The notes under the pieces were generated by a model. It searched no databases and had not been told where the DNA came from. It saw only the letters and a list, made by a program, of their open reading frames with translations. Below, in pieces: positions 43,760 through 53,102 of a stretch of 64,000 bases of DNA. This DNA comes from Paenibacillus montaniterrae. Lineage in GTDB: Bacteria; Bacillota; Bacilli; Paenibacillales; Paenibacillaceae. Within the stretch, counting starts at the first letter, position 1. Each line of letters opens with the position of its first letter. A program made the translations under genes and the position numbers. The DNA lies in the NCBI RefSeq assembly GCF_018403185.1, contig NZ_BOSE01000005.1:1-64000 (forward strand). The letters are read 5' to 3'.

Positions 43760-44872
43760 CTACGAATTAAGCACCTGGAAGCTTCGTTTGCCAAGCGGCA
43801 TCAGCTCAGGCTTGTCGCAGCTGCTGCTCATCATATAATGCTGGCCGCTGGATGCCGCATCGTGAATGCCATGCATCGCCTCCAGTACATGATAGCCAAG
43901 CTTGCCGCTCGCTCGCTGCGCTCTGCCTTCCAATATTGCCGCAGCCATTTCGGCAGCGCCCAGTCCACGGCTATTGTCTGTATTGCCAAACAAATGCGGA
44001 ATGCTGCTCCATTCCTTTGTACCGGCACGGTGAATTTTAATTTCGCCGCCAAACATGTTTGGATCCGGCACAACCAGCGTACCATGGCTGCCATGCACTT
44101 CAATGCGTGGAAGCGTTGAAAAGCCAGGGATATCGAAGGAGGTAATGATCGTACCGATGGCGCCGCCTGCAAAATCCAAAATACCCGCCACATGCGTCGG
44201 CACCTCAACCTTAATCTTCTGACCGTATTTCGGCTGGCTCGTAATCGTGCGTTCCGGATGGGAAATGTTAGCAGCCCCCGTTACCCGTGTAATCGGGCCA
44301 AGCATCGCTACCATCGCCGTCAAATAGTAGGGTCCCATATCGAACATCGGGCCGCCGCCAGTCTGATAATAAAATTCCGGACTAGGATGCCAGCTTTCAT
44401 GTCCGCCCGATAGCATAAATGCGCTCGCGCTAATCGGCCTGCCGATCCAGCCATCCGCAATCGCTTTCGCGGCTGTCTGAATACCGCCGCCAAGGAATGT
44501 ATCCGGCGCACTGCCTGCATAAAGCCCTTTCTCTTCCGCGAGTGCAAGCACCTGCTGTGCTTCCTCGCGTGTTACGGTGAACGGCTTCTCTACATAGACA
44601 TGCTTGCCTGCCTCCAGCGCCTCCATGCTGACGCTGGCATGAGCTTGAGGAATCGTCAGGTTAATAACCATTTGAATTTCAGGATCTGCCAGCAGCTCGG
44701 CCACAGACAGCCCGCGGATCCCGTGTTTCTCCGCCTTCTCCTGAGCGCGCGCGACGTCAAGATCGGCGACAGCAACAACCTCCATGCTGTCGAATTTGCT
44801 GCCATTTTCCAAATAAATGCCGCTAATATTGCCCGCACCGATAATTCCGACTTTTAATTTATCCATTGACAT
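43760..44872 (-). CDS. Gfo/Idh/MocA family oxidoreductase
   Basis: The 370-residue dehydrogenase has KVGIIGAGNISGIYLENG near the N-terminus, VADLDVARAQEKAEKHG after strand 2, VYVEKPFTVTREEA near residue 95 and GGGPMFDMGPYYLTAMVAML in the catalytic domain. It is the last gene of a minus-strand set: LacI regulator, Gfo, ThuA, then this gene. I chose an ATG just after AGGGTG; another ATG lies two codons on. A long upstream open frame has no ribosome site and overlaps thuA. The substrate is probably a keto-sugar or cyclitol. Confidence 0.9.
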   Translation of the reverse strand: MSMDKLKVGIIGAGNISGIYLENGSKFDSMEVVAVADLDVARAQEKAEKHGIRGLSVAELLADPEIQMVINLTIPQAHASVSMEALEAGKHVYVEKPFTVTREEAQQVLALAEEKGLYAGSAPDTFLGGGIQTAAKAIADGWIGRPISASAFMLSGGHESWHPSPEFYYQTGGGPMFDMGPYYLTAMVAMLGPITRVTGAANISHPERTITSQPKYGQKIKVEVPTHVAGILDFAGGAIGTIITSFDIPGFSTLPRIEVHGSHGTLVVPDPNMFGGEIKIHRAGTKEWSSIPHLFGNTDNSRGLGAAEMAAAILEGRAQRASGKLGYHVLEAMHGIHDAASSGQHYMMSSSCDKPELMPLGKRSFQVLNS

Positions 44873-44895
44873 CGTCACCCTATCCGCTACATAAT

Positions 44896-45621
44896 CTAGT
44901 TCACTTGATTGTCCTGCATGCCTGTGTAAGTACCTGCCAGCACGCCTGCTTCTGCGGCAAGCGACTTGCCCTCTGCGCACCATAAGAAGCCGCGGCGCAT
45001 CATTTCCTGCACCTCTGCGATTTCCATAATATTCGCTTGATGGCCAAGCGAGTTGTAATAGACTCTGCCCAAGCCCCAGCGCTTCGTCCACGCTACTGGC
45101 ATATCTACTGCCTTATTAAAGGCATGAGGCCCGTCTACCGTTGGGAAGCGTGTTGTCGCCAGCACTTCAACGGCTGGATCAACATGCAAATAATATTGCT
45201 CGGACGCTACTTCAAAATTTGCAATGCCTTCTACAAGCGGGCTGGAGCTGTTGCACATTTCCACAGTATAACGCACACCGTCATTGCCCGGATGAGCAAC
45301 CCATTGACCGCCCGTCATAAACTGCCAGTCTACGTTTTTGCGGAAAGCGTCGCACATTCCGCCATGACAGCCAGCAAGCCCAACACCGCTTTGCACGGCT
45401 GCCGATACGTTATTAACAAGCTCCTGCTCAATTTCACCCATCGTCCATACCGGAATAATCAAATCAAGGCTTTTCAAATATTCAGCATCGCCAAATGCCT
45501 CCAGCTTATCCTGAACGTCAACCTCAAATCCTTCTGCTTCAAGCTGCCGTTTAAAAATGTGAGCGACCTGCTCCGGCTGATGACCGTCCCAGCCACCCCA
45601 TACAATTAGTGCTTTGCGCAT
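44896..45621 (-). CDS. ThuA domain protein
   Basis: The 241-residue protein has the glutamine-amidotransferase-like ThuA fold: ALIVWGGWDGHQPEQV, then SGVGLAGCHGGMCDAFR, PVAWTKRWGLGRVYYNSLGH. ThuA proteins act in disaccharide oxidation pathways, usually beside Gfo/Idh/MocA dehydrogenases, as here on both sides. Work on related sets suggests a role in 3-keto-glycoside processing. Applying that to this locus is inference. GGAGG precedes the ATG; the gaps to both neighbours are short (14 and 23 bp). Confidence 0.9.
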   Translation of the reverse strand: MRKALIVWGGWDGHQPEQVAHIFKRQLEAEGFEVDVQDKLEAFGDAEYLKSLDLIIPVWTMGEIEQELVNNVSAAVQSGVGLAGCHGGMCDAFRKNVDWQFMTGGQWVAHPGNDGVRYTVEMCNSSSPLVEGIANFEVASEQYYLHVDPAVEVLATTRFPTVDGPHAFNKAVDMPVAWTKRWGLGRVYYNSLGHQANIMEIAEVQEMMRRGFLWCAEGKSLAAEAGVLAGTYTGMQDNQVN

Positions 45622-45635
45622 CCTCTATTCCTCCT

Positions 45636-46802
45636 CTATTCCATTTCGCTAATCGCAACCCAGCGGCGCTGCTCAATTGAGCGCTCTACCGCCTCCAGCA
45701 CCTCCTGGCATTTCACTCCATCCACAAAGTTCGGTACAGGCTGGCGATCATTAGTGATAGCGTCCATCAGCTCTACCATTTCATGCGTAAAGGTGTGCTC
45801 GTAGCCGATTGTATGCCCAGCCGGCCACCAAGCGTCCATATAAGCATGCGCTGGATCTGTAGCCAGCACGCGACGGAAGCCCTGCACATCTGCTGCATCG
45901 TCGCTGAAATAAACCTCGAGCTCATTCATGCGCTCAAAGTCAAAACGAACACTGCCCTTGCTGCCGTTGATTTCAAAGCCGTTCGTACAGCGATGGCCGC
46001 CAGCAAAGCGCGTTGCTTCAATGCTGCCAAGCGCGCCATTTTCAAATCTGGCCATCATGAGCGTTGCATCGTCTACTGTTACCTGTCCCATTTCCGTATT
46101 TTCGCCGCTCGCAGTGGCGCTTAGCCCCGTCATATTGGAGGCGATTGGACGCTCCTTAATAAAGGTTTCACTCATCCCGATCACTTCGGCAAATTCACCG
46201 ACCAAATAACGAGCCATATCGACGACATGAGCACCTAGATCGCCCCAAGAGCCAGAACCGGCAATTTCCTTTTGCAATCTCCAAACAAGCGGGAATTGCG
46301 GGTCCATAATCCAGTCCTGCAAAAATTGGCCGCGGAAATGATAAATTTGTCCAAGTCTTCCTTCTTCAATCAGCTTTTTCGCCAATTGTACAGCTGGCGC
46401 AAAGCGATAGTTGAAGCCAACCATATGCTTGATGCCAGCAGCCTCGGCTGCAGCCAGCATTTCGCGGGAATCTGCAAGTGTTAGCGCCAGCGGCTTTTCA
46501 CAAAAAATATGCTTGCCTGCCTGGGCCGCTGCAATCGCAATTTCCTTATGCGCATTGCTCGGCGCATTAATATCGATCAAGTCGATATCGTCACGCTTAA
46601 GCAGCTCGCGCCAATCCGTCACCGCTTCCTCCCAGCCAAACTGCAGACGCGCTGCTTCAAGCGCCTCGGCATTGCGTCCGCAAATCACCTTCATCTGCGG
46701 TGCGGTGCTATTAGGGAAAAACATCGGCAGCACACGATAAGCATTACTGTGCGCCTTACCCATAAATTTGTAGCCAACCATTCCAATACGAACTTGTTTC
46801 AT
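45636..46802 (-). CDS. Gfo/Idh/MocA family oxidoreductase
   Basis: The 388-residue dehydrogenase starts KQVRIGMVGYKFMGKAHSNA, with IFCEKPLALTLADSREML near residue 95 and SGSWGDLGAHVVDMARYLVG in the catalytic domain. GHRCTNGFEINGSKGSVRFD is typical of the family. I chose the ATG eight bases after AAGGGG; a GTG directly before it is also in frame. It is the first enzyme gene after the LacI regulator and precedes thuA. Confidence 0.92.
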   Translation of the reverse strand: MKQVRIGMVGYKFMGKAHSNAYRVLPMFFPNSTAPQMKVICGRNAEALEAARLQFGWEEAVTDWRELLKRDDIDLIDINAPSNAHKEIAIAAAQAGKHIFCEKPLALTLADSREMLAAAEAAGIKHMVGFNYRFAPAVQLAKKLIEEGRLGQIYHFRGQFLQDWIMDPQFPLVWRLQKEIAGSGSWGDLGAHVVDMARYLVGEFAEVIGMSETFIKERPIASNMTGLSATASGENTEMGQVTVDDATLMMARFENGALGSIEATRFAGGHRCTNGFEINGSKGSVRFDFERMNELEVYFSDDAADVQGFRRVLATDPAHAYMDAWWPAGHTIGYEHTFTHEMVELMDAITNDRQPVPNFVDGVKCQEVLEAVERSIEQRRWVAISEME

Positions 46803-46823
46803 CACAAATTCCCCTTTCTATTT

Positions 46824-47831
46824 TCAAATTGAAGATTGCCTGATTACTAAGGAAACCGGCATGATTGCATGCGATTCCTCGCGATGCTTATCGTCAAGCA
46901 GCATCGTAGCCGCTTTTACTCCCATTTCGTAAAACGGAACCGATATACTCGACAGCTTGGGAGTCACAATTTTTGCGCCATCGGAGTCATCATAGCCAAT
47001 GATGCGGTAATGCTTGCCTGCTTCAAGCTGATGCGCAGCCAGCCCCTCCATTGCACCAATCGCCATCCGATCATTGGCTGCAAAAATGCTGTCGATCTCG
47101 CCCGCCTCGATTAAGCCTGCCAGCTTTTTGGCGGCATTCATCCCGCTTCTGCGGCTATAGTTCCCTTCGACAAGCCACTGCTCCTGGCAGTGGATATCGC
47201 GCTCATGAAGCGCCTTCAAGTATCCGTTATAGCGATCAATACTGTTGGAATACTGCTTAGGCCCATTCAGCAGCGCTACTCGCTTGCTGCCCTGCTCCAG
47301 CAAATGCGACACAGCTAGATAGCTGCCATACACATGATCGCCATCAACAAAACGAAACGGCATGCCAGCATAGCGCTGATTAATAATAACAAACGGATAG
47401 CTGTGATCGGTCAGCTCCTGCAGCGCTGTGCGTTCTTCCTCGCTGTCAGTTGATCCTAAAATGATGCAGGAATCTATCTTTTTAGAGCGAAATAGTTTAG
47501 TATAGTCTCTTTGCTTTGCAGGGTCCTGAAACACCATCAGCAAATCAATATTTTGCTTGCGTGCAACCTCTGCAATTCCGCTTAAAATTTCTGAAAAGTA
47601 ATAGGTTGAAAATAAATGAACCTTAGGCACATGCGGCAGCACGACACCAAGGTTTCCGCTTTTTTGGCGAGCAAGCTGTTGAGCTAGCGCATTCAGTTCA
47701 TATCCGAGCTGTTCAGCGGCTCTCAGCACCTTTTCACGCGTCTCCTTTTTGATCGGACCGACGTTGTTCATAACGCGCGATACAGTCGCTTCAGACACCC
47801 CGGCTAGCTTGGCAACATCTTTTCTGCTCAT
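46824..47831 (-). CDS. LacI family transcriptional repressor
   Basis: The 335-residue regulator has the helix-turn-helix KDVAKLAGVSEATVSRVMNN at residues 4-23, the hinge helix ELNALAQQLARQ near 50-60 and a periplasmic-binding-protein-like sugar domain (NLGVVLPHVP; FAANDRMAIGAMEGL; SIDRYNGYLKAL). It likely represses the downstream Gfo-ThuA-Gfo set and itself: a LacI-type operator lies in its own promoter at 47898-47911. GGAGG precedes the ATG. Confidence 0.94.
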   Translation of the reverse strand: MSRKDVAKLAGVSEATVSRVMNNVGPIKKETREKVLRAAEQLGYELNALAQQLARQKSGNLGVVLPHVPKVHLFSTYYFSEILSGIAEVARKQNIDLLMVFQDPAKQRDYTKLFRSKKIDSCIILGSTDSEEERTALQELTDHSYPFVIINQRYAGMPFRFVDGDHVYGSYLAVSHLLEQGSKRVALLNGPKQYSNSIDRYNGYLKALHERDIHCQEQWLVEGNYSRRSGMNAAKKLAGLIEAGEIDSIFAANDRMAIGAMEGLAAHQLEAGKHYRIIGYDDSDGAKIVTPKLSSISVPFYEMGVKAATMLLDDKHREESHAIMPVSLVIRQSSI

Positions 47832-47874
47832 TCATTAACCTCCTTTTCTTAAGAAATTTACCAATACAATCACG

Positions 47875-47917
47875 ATGTACACGCGTACATTATTTCATGT
47901 AATCGTTTACTTGTCAA
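47875..47917 (-). promoter_or_regulatory. promoter with LacI/cre-type operator
   Basis: On the minus strand TTGACA (47912-47917) and AATAAT (47889-47894) are separated by 17 bases. The spacer holds a near-palindrome, TGTAATCGTTTACT (47898-47911, plus strand), matching the LacI/CcpA pattern TGnAAnCGnTTnC. A second inverted repeat, ATGTAC-ACGC-GTACAT (47875-47890), overlaps the -10 box. Repression by the encoded LacI protein, and perhaps also by CcpA, is likely. Confidence 0.7.
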
Positions 47918-47973
47918 TCCTTTTTTATAACTGATTATGTTTGGGCCAAATTACTTACGCCGGGATGAACTAA

Positions 47974-48020
47974 GGGGCCGCCTGAAAGGGAAGACTCATG
48001 CCGATTTCCCAGACAGCCCC
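47974..48020 (-). terminator. hairpin after ung
   Basis: GGGGC with CTG and GGGAA on the left pairs with TTCCC, CAG and GCCCC on the right. It lies between the ung stop and the LacI promoter. No long T-run follows, so it may act partly as a barrier hairpin. Confidence 0.55.
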
Positions 48021-48038
48021 AAACAAAGCAGCCGCGCC

Positions 48039-48704
48039 TTATAGCGCCCAGTCGATTTCCTGCTGACCGATGCTGCGCAAAAACTCATTCGTTTTAGAAT
48101 AAGGGCGGCTGCCAAAAAAGCCTCTGCTGGCAGACAGCGGGCTCGGATGCGGTGACATTAATACAAAATGGCGATCGCGATCAATCATGCGCAGCTTGTC
48201 CTGTGCATGTCTGCCCCATAAAATAAAAACAATCGGCTGCTCGCGTTCATTCAATACTTCAATAACACGATCCGTAAACAGCTCCCAGCCTAGCATGCGG
48301 TGGGAGTTTGGCTCCCCTTGCCTAACCGTAAGCACGCTGTTAAGCAGCAGCACTCCCTGCTTGGCCCATTTCTCCAGGCAGCCATGCTTAGGCAGCGGAA
48401 TGCCCAGATCATCCTGCAGCTCCTTCAGCATATTGCGCAGCGATGGCGGAAACGGCACGCCTTCTTGAACGGAGAAGCTTAGCCCATGCGCTTGACCTGG
48501 TCCATGATACGGGTCCTGTCCCAAAATAAGCACCTTCGTCTCCGCATATGGCGTCATATGCAGCGCATTAAAAATATGATACATATCCGGATATACCGTC
48601 GCGCGGCTATATTCCTGCTTCAATGCTTGCCGCAGCTTAATATAGTAGTCTTTCTCAAATTCAGCCTCCAAATAGTGCGCCCAATCATTTTGTAAAATCT
48701 TCAT
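48039..48704 (-). CDS. ung: uracil-DNA glycosylase, family 1
   Basis: It removes uracil from DNA. The water-activating motif GQDPYHG has Asp64, and the C-terminal loop [20 protein letters not shown] carries the catalytic His. [11 protein letters not shown] is the uracil-binding strand. The 221-residue length fits. GGAGG precedes the ATG. It is monocistronic. Confidence 0.96.
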   Translation of the reverse strand: MKILQNDWAHYLEAEFEKDYYIKLRQALKQEYSRATVYPDMYHIFNALHMTPYAETKVLILGQDPYHGPGQAHGLSFSVQEGVPFPPSLRNMLKELQDDLGIPLPKHGCLEKWAKQGVLLLNSVLTVRQGEPNSHRMLGWELFTDRVIEVLNEREQPIVFILWGRHAQDKLRMIDRDRHFVLMSPHPSPLSASRGFFGSRPYSKTNEFLRSIGQQEIDWAL

Positions 48705-48732
48705 GCCTGTCCTCCATTCCGTTCATAGCACT

Positions 48733-48790
48733 CTAGCAATCTACCTTCTAGCAATCTACTATCTACTATCTACTATTTACTATCTACTAT
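48733..48790. repeat. short tandem repeat, 7-bp unit
   Basis: The unit ATCTACT is repeated about five times with one variant (ATTTACT), preceded by two copies of CTAGCAATCTACC/T. It lies 30-90 bp upstream of the ung start codon, on the promoter side. Replication slippage could change promoter spacing. Confidence 0.8.
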
Positions 48791-48903
48791 CATCCAAATC
48801 TATTGTAAGTTGTTGAATTTATGCAGTCAAATCGCATACGGAGCCAGCTTGCCAAGCCCCGGGACGAAGCTTCATGCATGAACGGTATGGCGGCTTGCAG
48901 CTT

Positions 48904-49821
48904 TTACAGTTGCTGTTTAGCTTCCTTCTTCTTTCCTCTCGTAAATTTGCCCTCCGACAATAACAAGCCCGCTAGCGCCAGCAGCGTGCCGATTCCAACA
49001 GCAGGCGTAATGTTTTCCTTGAGCATAATCGCTGAGGCGATCACCGTTACAACCGGCACCATATAAATATAAACGCTTGTTTTGACCGCCCCCAGCATTT
49101 TAACAGCGGAGTTCCAGGTAACAAAGCAAAGCGCGGAGGCGCCCAAGCCAAGAAAGATAAGATGGAAAAGCGGAAGCGGCTCGACAAGCTGCCCCCATTG
49201 CGGCTTAAAGCCGTAAATCGCTAAAACAGGCAGCATAAAGATTAAACCGTAAAAAAACATTTTGCGTGTAGCTTGAACGGTGCTGTACGGAAACTGGCTG
49301 ATCTTTTTGGTCAAGACCGAATAGACAGCCCACACTACAGCGGCCGCTATTGCAAGCAAGTCGCCCAGCGGATTAAGCTTTAGATTATAATTGCCGTTAA
49401 AGCTAATTAAAAAGATTCCTGCCAGTGCTATCGCAAAGCCAACGAAAAACTGCAGATTCAGCTTCTCGCCATCCAATAAAAAATGAGCAAGTATGGCAGT
49501 AAAAAATGGTACGATGGAAACGATGACGCCAACGTGAGAAGCTAGCGTGTAGGTTAGCGCAATATTTTCCAGCAAAAAATACAGAGTAACGCCGCATAGC
49601 CCAGCAGCGGCAAAATACCATTCATGCTTTATTACTACACGCTTAAACGCAATCGGTGCAAGCAAACATAAAGCAATAAAGCCAATAGCAAAGCGCAGAA
49701 ACAAAATTTCAACTGGTGAAATCGTCTCCAGCAATAGCTTTGTAGAAATAAAGGTCATCCCCCACATTAGAATCGTGATCAAGGCCAAGGAATGCCCGAT
49801 AAGCTTTGGATCTCTGTTCAT
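48904..49821 (-). CDS. EamA family (DMT) transporter
   Basis: The 305-residue membrane protein has ten predicted spans in two EamA repeats (ILMWGMTFISTKLLLETISP; AAAVVWAVYSVLTKKISQFP). Members export amino acids or other metabolites. I chose the ATG after GGAAAGGA; a GTG five codons upstream overlaps that site. An AraC-type regulator gene ends 24 bp upstream on the same strand, suggesting it controls this exporter. Confidence 0.9.
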   Translation of the reverse strand: MNRDPKLIGHSLALITILMWGMTFISTKLLLETISPVEILFLRFAIGFIALCLLAPIAFKRVVIKHEWYFAAAGLCGVTLYFLLENIALTYTLASHVGVIVSIVPFFTAILAHFLLDGEKLNLQFFVGFAIALAGIFLISFNGNYNLKLNPLGDLLAIAAAVVWAVYSVLTKKISQFPYSTVQATRKMFFYGLIFMLPVLAIYGFKPQWGQLVEPLPLFHLIFLGLGASALCFVTWNSAVKMLGAVKTSVYIYMVPVVTVIASAIMLKENITPAVGIGTLLALAGLLLSEGKFTRGKKKEAKQQL

Positions 49822-49845
49822 ATCTGTCCTTTCCACTGCAAATTG

Positions 49846-50661
49846 CTAGCTTTTGTAAATATTCATATACTGCTTTGGCGTCAGCCCAATAAATTTCTTG
49901 AAAAAGTTGGAGAAATGACTTTGATCGGAAAAGCCTGTCTGCAGGGCTGCGTCAATCGGCAAAACGCCCTGCTCCAGCAGCTTCTTAGCTTTGCCGATTC
50001 GTATCGTCTCCAAATAACTATAGGGCGAGATACCCTTCTGCTTTGTAAAGCTGCGCAGCAAATAATATTTGCTCAGTCCGGCAAGCTTGCTTAAATCATC
50101 CAGCGTAATGCTATCCATATAATGCTGCTCCAAATAATCGCAGATCGCTGTAATTGGCTCGCTTTGCTCTGAATTCGCCGATCGTGCATCCTGAATCGCA
50201 TGCTCCTCAATCAGCTGCTGCAGCAAGAAATAGAACAGCTCTTCCTTTCTAAATTCCTTTTCCTTGCTCATAATCGCTAGATGCAGCTCTTTTAACAGCG
50301 GGACCAGTTCGCTGCCGAAAACAACATTTGCAGAGAAATACGGCAGCTCTTCCTTGCCTGTAATCTCCAGAGCTGCTTTGCGCATCGTTTGCGGCTGCAC
50401 ATTAATGCAGCGATAATTCAGCGCTTCTCCCTCCACCTGCTCGCAAGCATGATTGTCGAGCGGATTAAACAGCAGCAGATCGCCGGGCATAATGGTATAC
50501 GTATTATGCTTGCAAGATAGATAGCGCTTGCCGCTTTCTATAAACCCGATCACATAATAATCGTGAAAGTGATTGGGAAACTTCTGCATAATGCCCGCAA
50601 AATGATATGCTTCAAGCTTCAGATCAGCATCGTATACAACTGATCTCATTTCTTTGCCCAT
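49846..50661 (-). CDS. AraC family transcriptional regulator
   Basis: The 271-residue protein has an N-terminal cupin (FPNHFHDYYVIGFIESGKRY; PGDLLLFNPLDNHAC) and a C-terminal pair of helix-turn-helix motifs (LDDLSKLAGLSKYYLLRSFT; PIDAALQTGFSDQSHFSNFF). This type often regulates a neighbouring EamA or LysE exporter, as its position here suggests. The ATG overlaps GAGG closely; an ATG four codons on is an alternative. Confidence 0.92.
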   Translation of the reverse strand: MGKEMRSVVYDADLKLEAYHFAGIMQKFPNHFHDYYVIGFIESGKRYLSCKHNTYTIMPGDLLLFNPLDNHACEQVEGEALNYRCINVQPQTMRKAALEITGKEELPYFSANVVFGSELVPLLKELHLAIMSKEKEFRKEELFYFLLQQLIEEHAIQDARSANSEQSEPITAICDYLEQHYMDSITLDDLSKLAGLSKYYLLRSFTKQKGISPYSYLETIRIGKAKKLLEQGVLPIDAALQTGFSDQSHFSNFFKKFIGLTPKQYMNIYKS

Positions 50662-50745
50662 AACCTCTTCGTCCTCCTCGCCATGCTTGCAAGTATAGCA
50701 GCTGTGATAGTCGCAAATCTTGTATCATATTGCTCCCATTATATA

Positions 50746-50770
50746 AAAAGCCGCTCCTTTACGGAGCGAC
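50746..50770 (-). terminator. terminator overlapping the prfC stop
   Basis: On the minus strand GTCGCTCC and GGAGCGGC pair around a TAA-containing loop and are followed by five T. The left arm is the last coding codons of prfC and the loop holds its stop codon at 50759-50761. Confidence 0.8.
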
Positions 50771-52339
50771 CTCTAAAAATTTCGTATTCGGATTTTTTTC
50801 CATTGCTGTACGCATCGCATATTCATTTTCAAACAACGCTACATAGTTGTCTTTTTTGTCCTTCACTAGCGTGGAGTTAATGCGGAACTTGCCTGGGTCA
50901 ATATTGTCATCCACAATCCAGCGGGCAAATTGATAGGTCATGCGATGCAGCTGTACATCAACCCCATACTCTGCCTGCATCCGATACTGGAATACTTCGA
51001 ATTGGAGCTGTCCGACTACTCCTAAAATCGTCTCATTAAAGCTTGTGGAGTAGAACACTTGAATCGTGCCTTCCTCGGTCAGCTGATCGATGCCTTTTTG
51101 ATATTGCTTTTGCTTAAGCGCGTTTTTAATCGTAACCTTCGCGAAAATTTCAGGCGAGAAGGTTGGCAGCTCATTGTATACAATATCCTTGCCTTGCGAA
51201 AGCGAATCGCCAATGCGGAAAATACCCGGATCGAATAAGCCGATAATGTCACCAGGATAAGCGACGTCAACAATATCGCGATCCTGCGCTAAAAATTGCT
51301 GCGGCTGCGCAAGCTTGATCGTTTTCCCATTGCGCACATGCTTGACGGACATGCCGCGCTCAAAGCGTCCCGAGCAAATACGCAGAAACGCGATGCGATC
51401 ACGGTGAGCCGGATTCATATTCGCTTGAATTTTGAACACATAGCCGCTAAATTTATCATCTGTTGGATCAATTGGCCCTTCTTCGCTTACTTTCGCACCT
51501 GGCTTTGGAGCCATTTGCAGGAAGTTTTCAAGGAAGGTTTGCACACCGAAGTTATTGACCGCACTGCCAAAGAAAATTGGCGTCAGCTCGCCTGCGCGAA
51601 CCTTTTCATAGTCAAATTGATCGCCAGCAACATCAAGCAGCTCCAAATCACCGATCAATTGATCGGTCAGGAAATCTCCCGCCATCTCGCGAATTAACGG
51701 ATCATTATAATCTTCTACCTTTCTTACCTCAATGGTAGAATGATCATCCTTTCCTTGAAACAGCTCGACCTGATTTTTCATGCGGTCATAAACTCCGCAC
51801 AGCTCGCGTCCAGAGCCAATCGGCCAGTTCATCGGAACAGAGCGGATGCCTAGCACCTGCTCTAATTCTTCCATTAAATCGAACGGATTTTTACCTTCGC
51901 GGTCCAATTTATTAATAAACGTAAAAATAGGGATTCCGCGCTGCCGACAAACCTGGAATAGCTTGATCGTTTGCGCCTCGACCCCTTTGGCTACGTCAAT
52001 CAACATCACTGCACTGTCTGCCGCAGTAAGTGTACGATAAGTATCCTCGGAGAAATCCTGGTGACCAGGCGTATCAAGAATATTGACGCGATGTCCATTA
52101 TAGTCAAATTGCATAACGGATGAGGTTACCGAAATTCCGCGCTGCTTTTCAATTTCCATCCAGTCGGAGGTTGCATGACGGTTCGCTTTGCGAGCCTTTA
52201 CAGAGCCAGCAAGACGAATGGCTCCTCCAAATAGGAGGAGCTTCTCTGTCAAAGTCGTCTTACCTGCATCGGGATGGGCAATAATTGCAAACGTCCGTCG
52301 CTTGTCTACCTCTTGTTTTATCTCTTCACTTAGACTCAT
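50759..52339 (-). CDS. prfC: peptide chain release factor 3
   Basis: The 526-residue translational GTPase recycles RF1 and RF2 after termination. The G motifs are visible: AHPDAGKTTLTE (P-loop, about residues 22-33), the switch RGISVTSSVMQF, DTPGHQDFSEDTYRTL and NKLDREG. KANRHATSDWMEIEKQRG is specific to RF3. AGGGAAGG precedes the chosen ATG. Family A and B repeats fill the upstream gap. The gene stands alone. Confidence 0.95.
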   Translation of the reverse strand: MSLSEEIKQEVDKRRTFAIIAHPDAGKTTLTEKLLLFGGAIRLAGSVKARKANRHATSDWMEIEKQRGISVTSSVMQFDYNGHRVNILDTPGHQDFSEDTYRTLTAADSAVMLIDVAKGVEAQTIKLFQVCRQRGIPIFTFINKLDREGKNPFDLMEELEQVLGIRSVPMNWPIGSGRELCGVYDRMKNQVELFQGKDDHSTIEVRKVEDYNDPLIREMAGDFLTDQLIGDLELLDVAGDQFDYEKVRAGELTPIFFGSAVNNFGVQTFLENFLQMAPKPGAKVSEEGPIDPTDDKFSGYVFKIQANMNPAHRDRIAFLRICSGRFERGMSVKHVRNGKTIKLAQPQQFLAQDRDIVDVAYPGDIIGLFDPGIFRIGDSLSQGKDIVYNELPTFSPEIFAKVTIKNALKQKQYQKGIDQLTEEGTIQVFYSTSFNETILGVVGQLQFEVFQYRMQAEYGVDVQLHRMTYQFARWIVDDNIDPGKFRINSTLVKDKKDNYVALFENEYAMRTAMEKNPNTKFLEVAP

Positions 52340-52382
52340 ACTTGCCTTCCCTTCATTACAAAACATTCTAATTAAGTTGAAT

Positions 52383-52516
52383 CAGCGCTACGGAGCAAAG
52401 CAATCCTCCAGTCGCTTTTTAAATCGTAATGCTCTTTTATTATATTTTTAAGGTTGCATTACGATGTTAAAGGCGACACACATTCGTTTTTCGGATTGCT
52501 TTGCTCCTCCGCTGAT
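52383..52516. repeat. family A hairpin repeat, single copy
   Basis: It contains AGTCGCTTTTTAAATCG, then GCATTACGATGTTAAAGGCG, with outer arms GGAGCAAAGCAATCC and GGATTGCTTTGCTCC. It lies 18 bp before the family B array, in the same order and orientation as at 30.2-30.5 kb. Confidence 0.85.
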
Positions 52517-52533
52517 GCTCTCTCTTGACTGGT

Positions 52534-53099
52534 ACCAAGAAGCTTGTACGCTAGTAGAAAACGAGGAGCGCAGCGTAGAGCAAAAGCTACGTGAGCACCT
52601 CAAATGTTTCCGCAGGAAACATACTTCGGAAGCATAATCTTTTCGGTAGCGTGACATATTCGCCGTCGACTATGCTACAAAGAAGCGGCATCGTCATCAA
52701 AGTCCAGCTTTTAAACCAACCTCTTACAATGAAAGGGTTAAAAGCTGGGCTTTCAGGACCAAGAAGATGGCATGAAGCTAGGGAATGAGGAGCGCAGCGT
52801 ACGGTTTTTGGTACGTGAGCACCGCAGGCTCCCGATGAATGCTATCTTCGCCGTCGAATCCGCTACAAAGAAGCGGCATCGTCATCAAAGTCCAGCTTTT
52901 AAACCAACCTCTTACAATGAAAGGGTTAAAAGCTGGGCTTTCAGGACCAAGAAGATGGCACGATACTAGAAAGCGAGGAGCGCAGCGTAGGCGCTTGCTA
53001 CGTGAGCACCGCAGCTTTCGGTAGCGTGACATATTCGCCGTCGACTATGCTACAAAGAAGCGGCATCGTCATCAAAGTCCAGCTTTTAAACCAACCTCT
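52534..53099. repeat. family B repeat array, three units
   Basis: The three cores differ most here. The first carries an extra arm (ATGTTTCC/GGAAACAT). The second has GGGA/TCCC in the outer stem and CGTAC/GTACG where other copies have CGTAG/CTACG. The third has GAAAGC/GCTTTC. Every change keeps pairing. Identical hairpins, CCAGCTTTTAAACC with GGGTTAAAAGCTGG, separate the cores. The array ends in the left hairpin arm, three bases from the zwf stop. Confidence 0.9.
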
Positions 53100-53102
53100 C
53101 AA

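Noticed and set aside
44873..45091. Longer start for the oxidoreductase at 43.8-44.9 kb
   Set aside because: The extra residues overlap thuA and are Arg-rich without family similarity. AGGGTG precedes the internal ATG.
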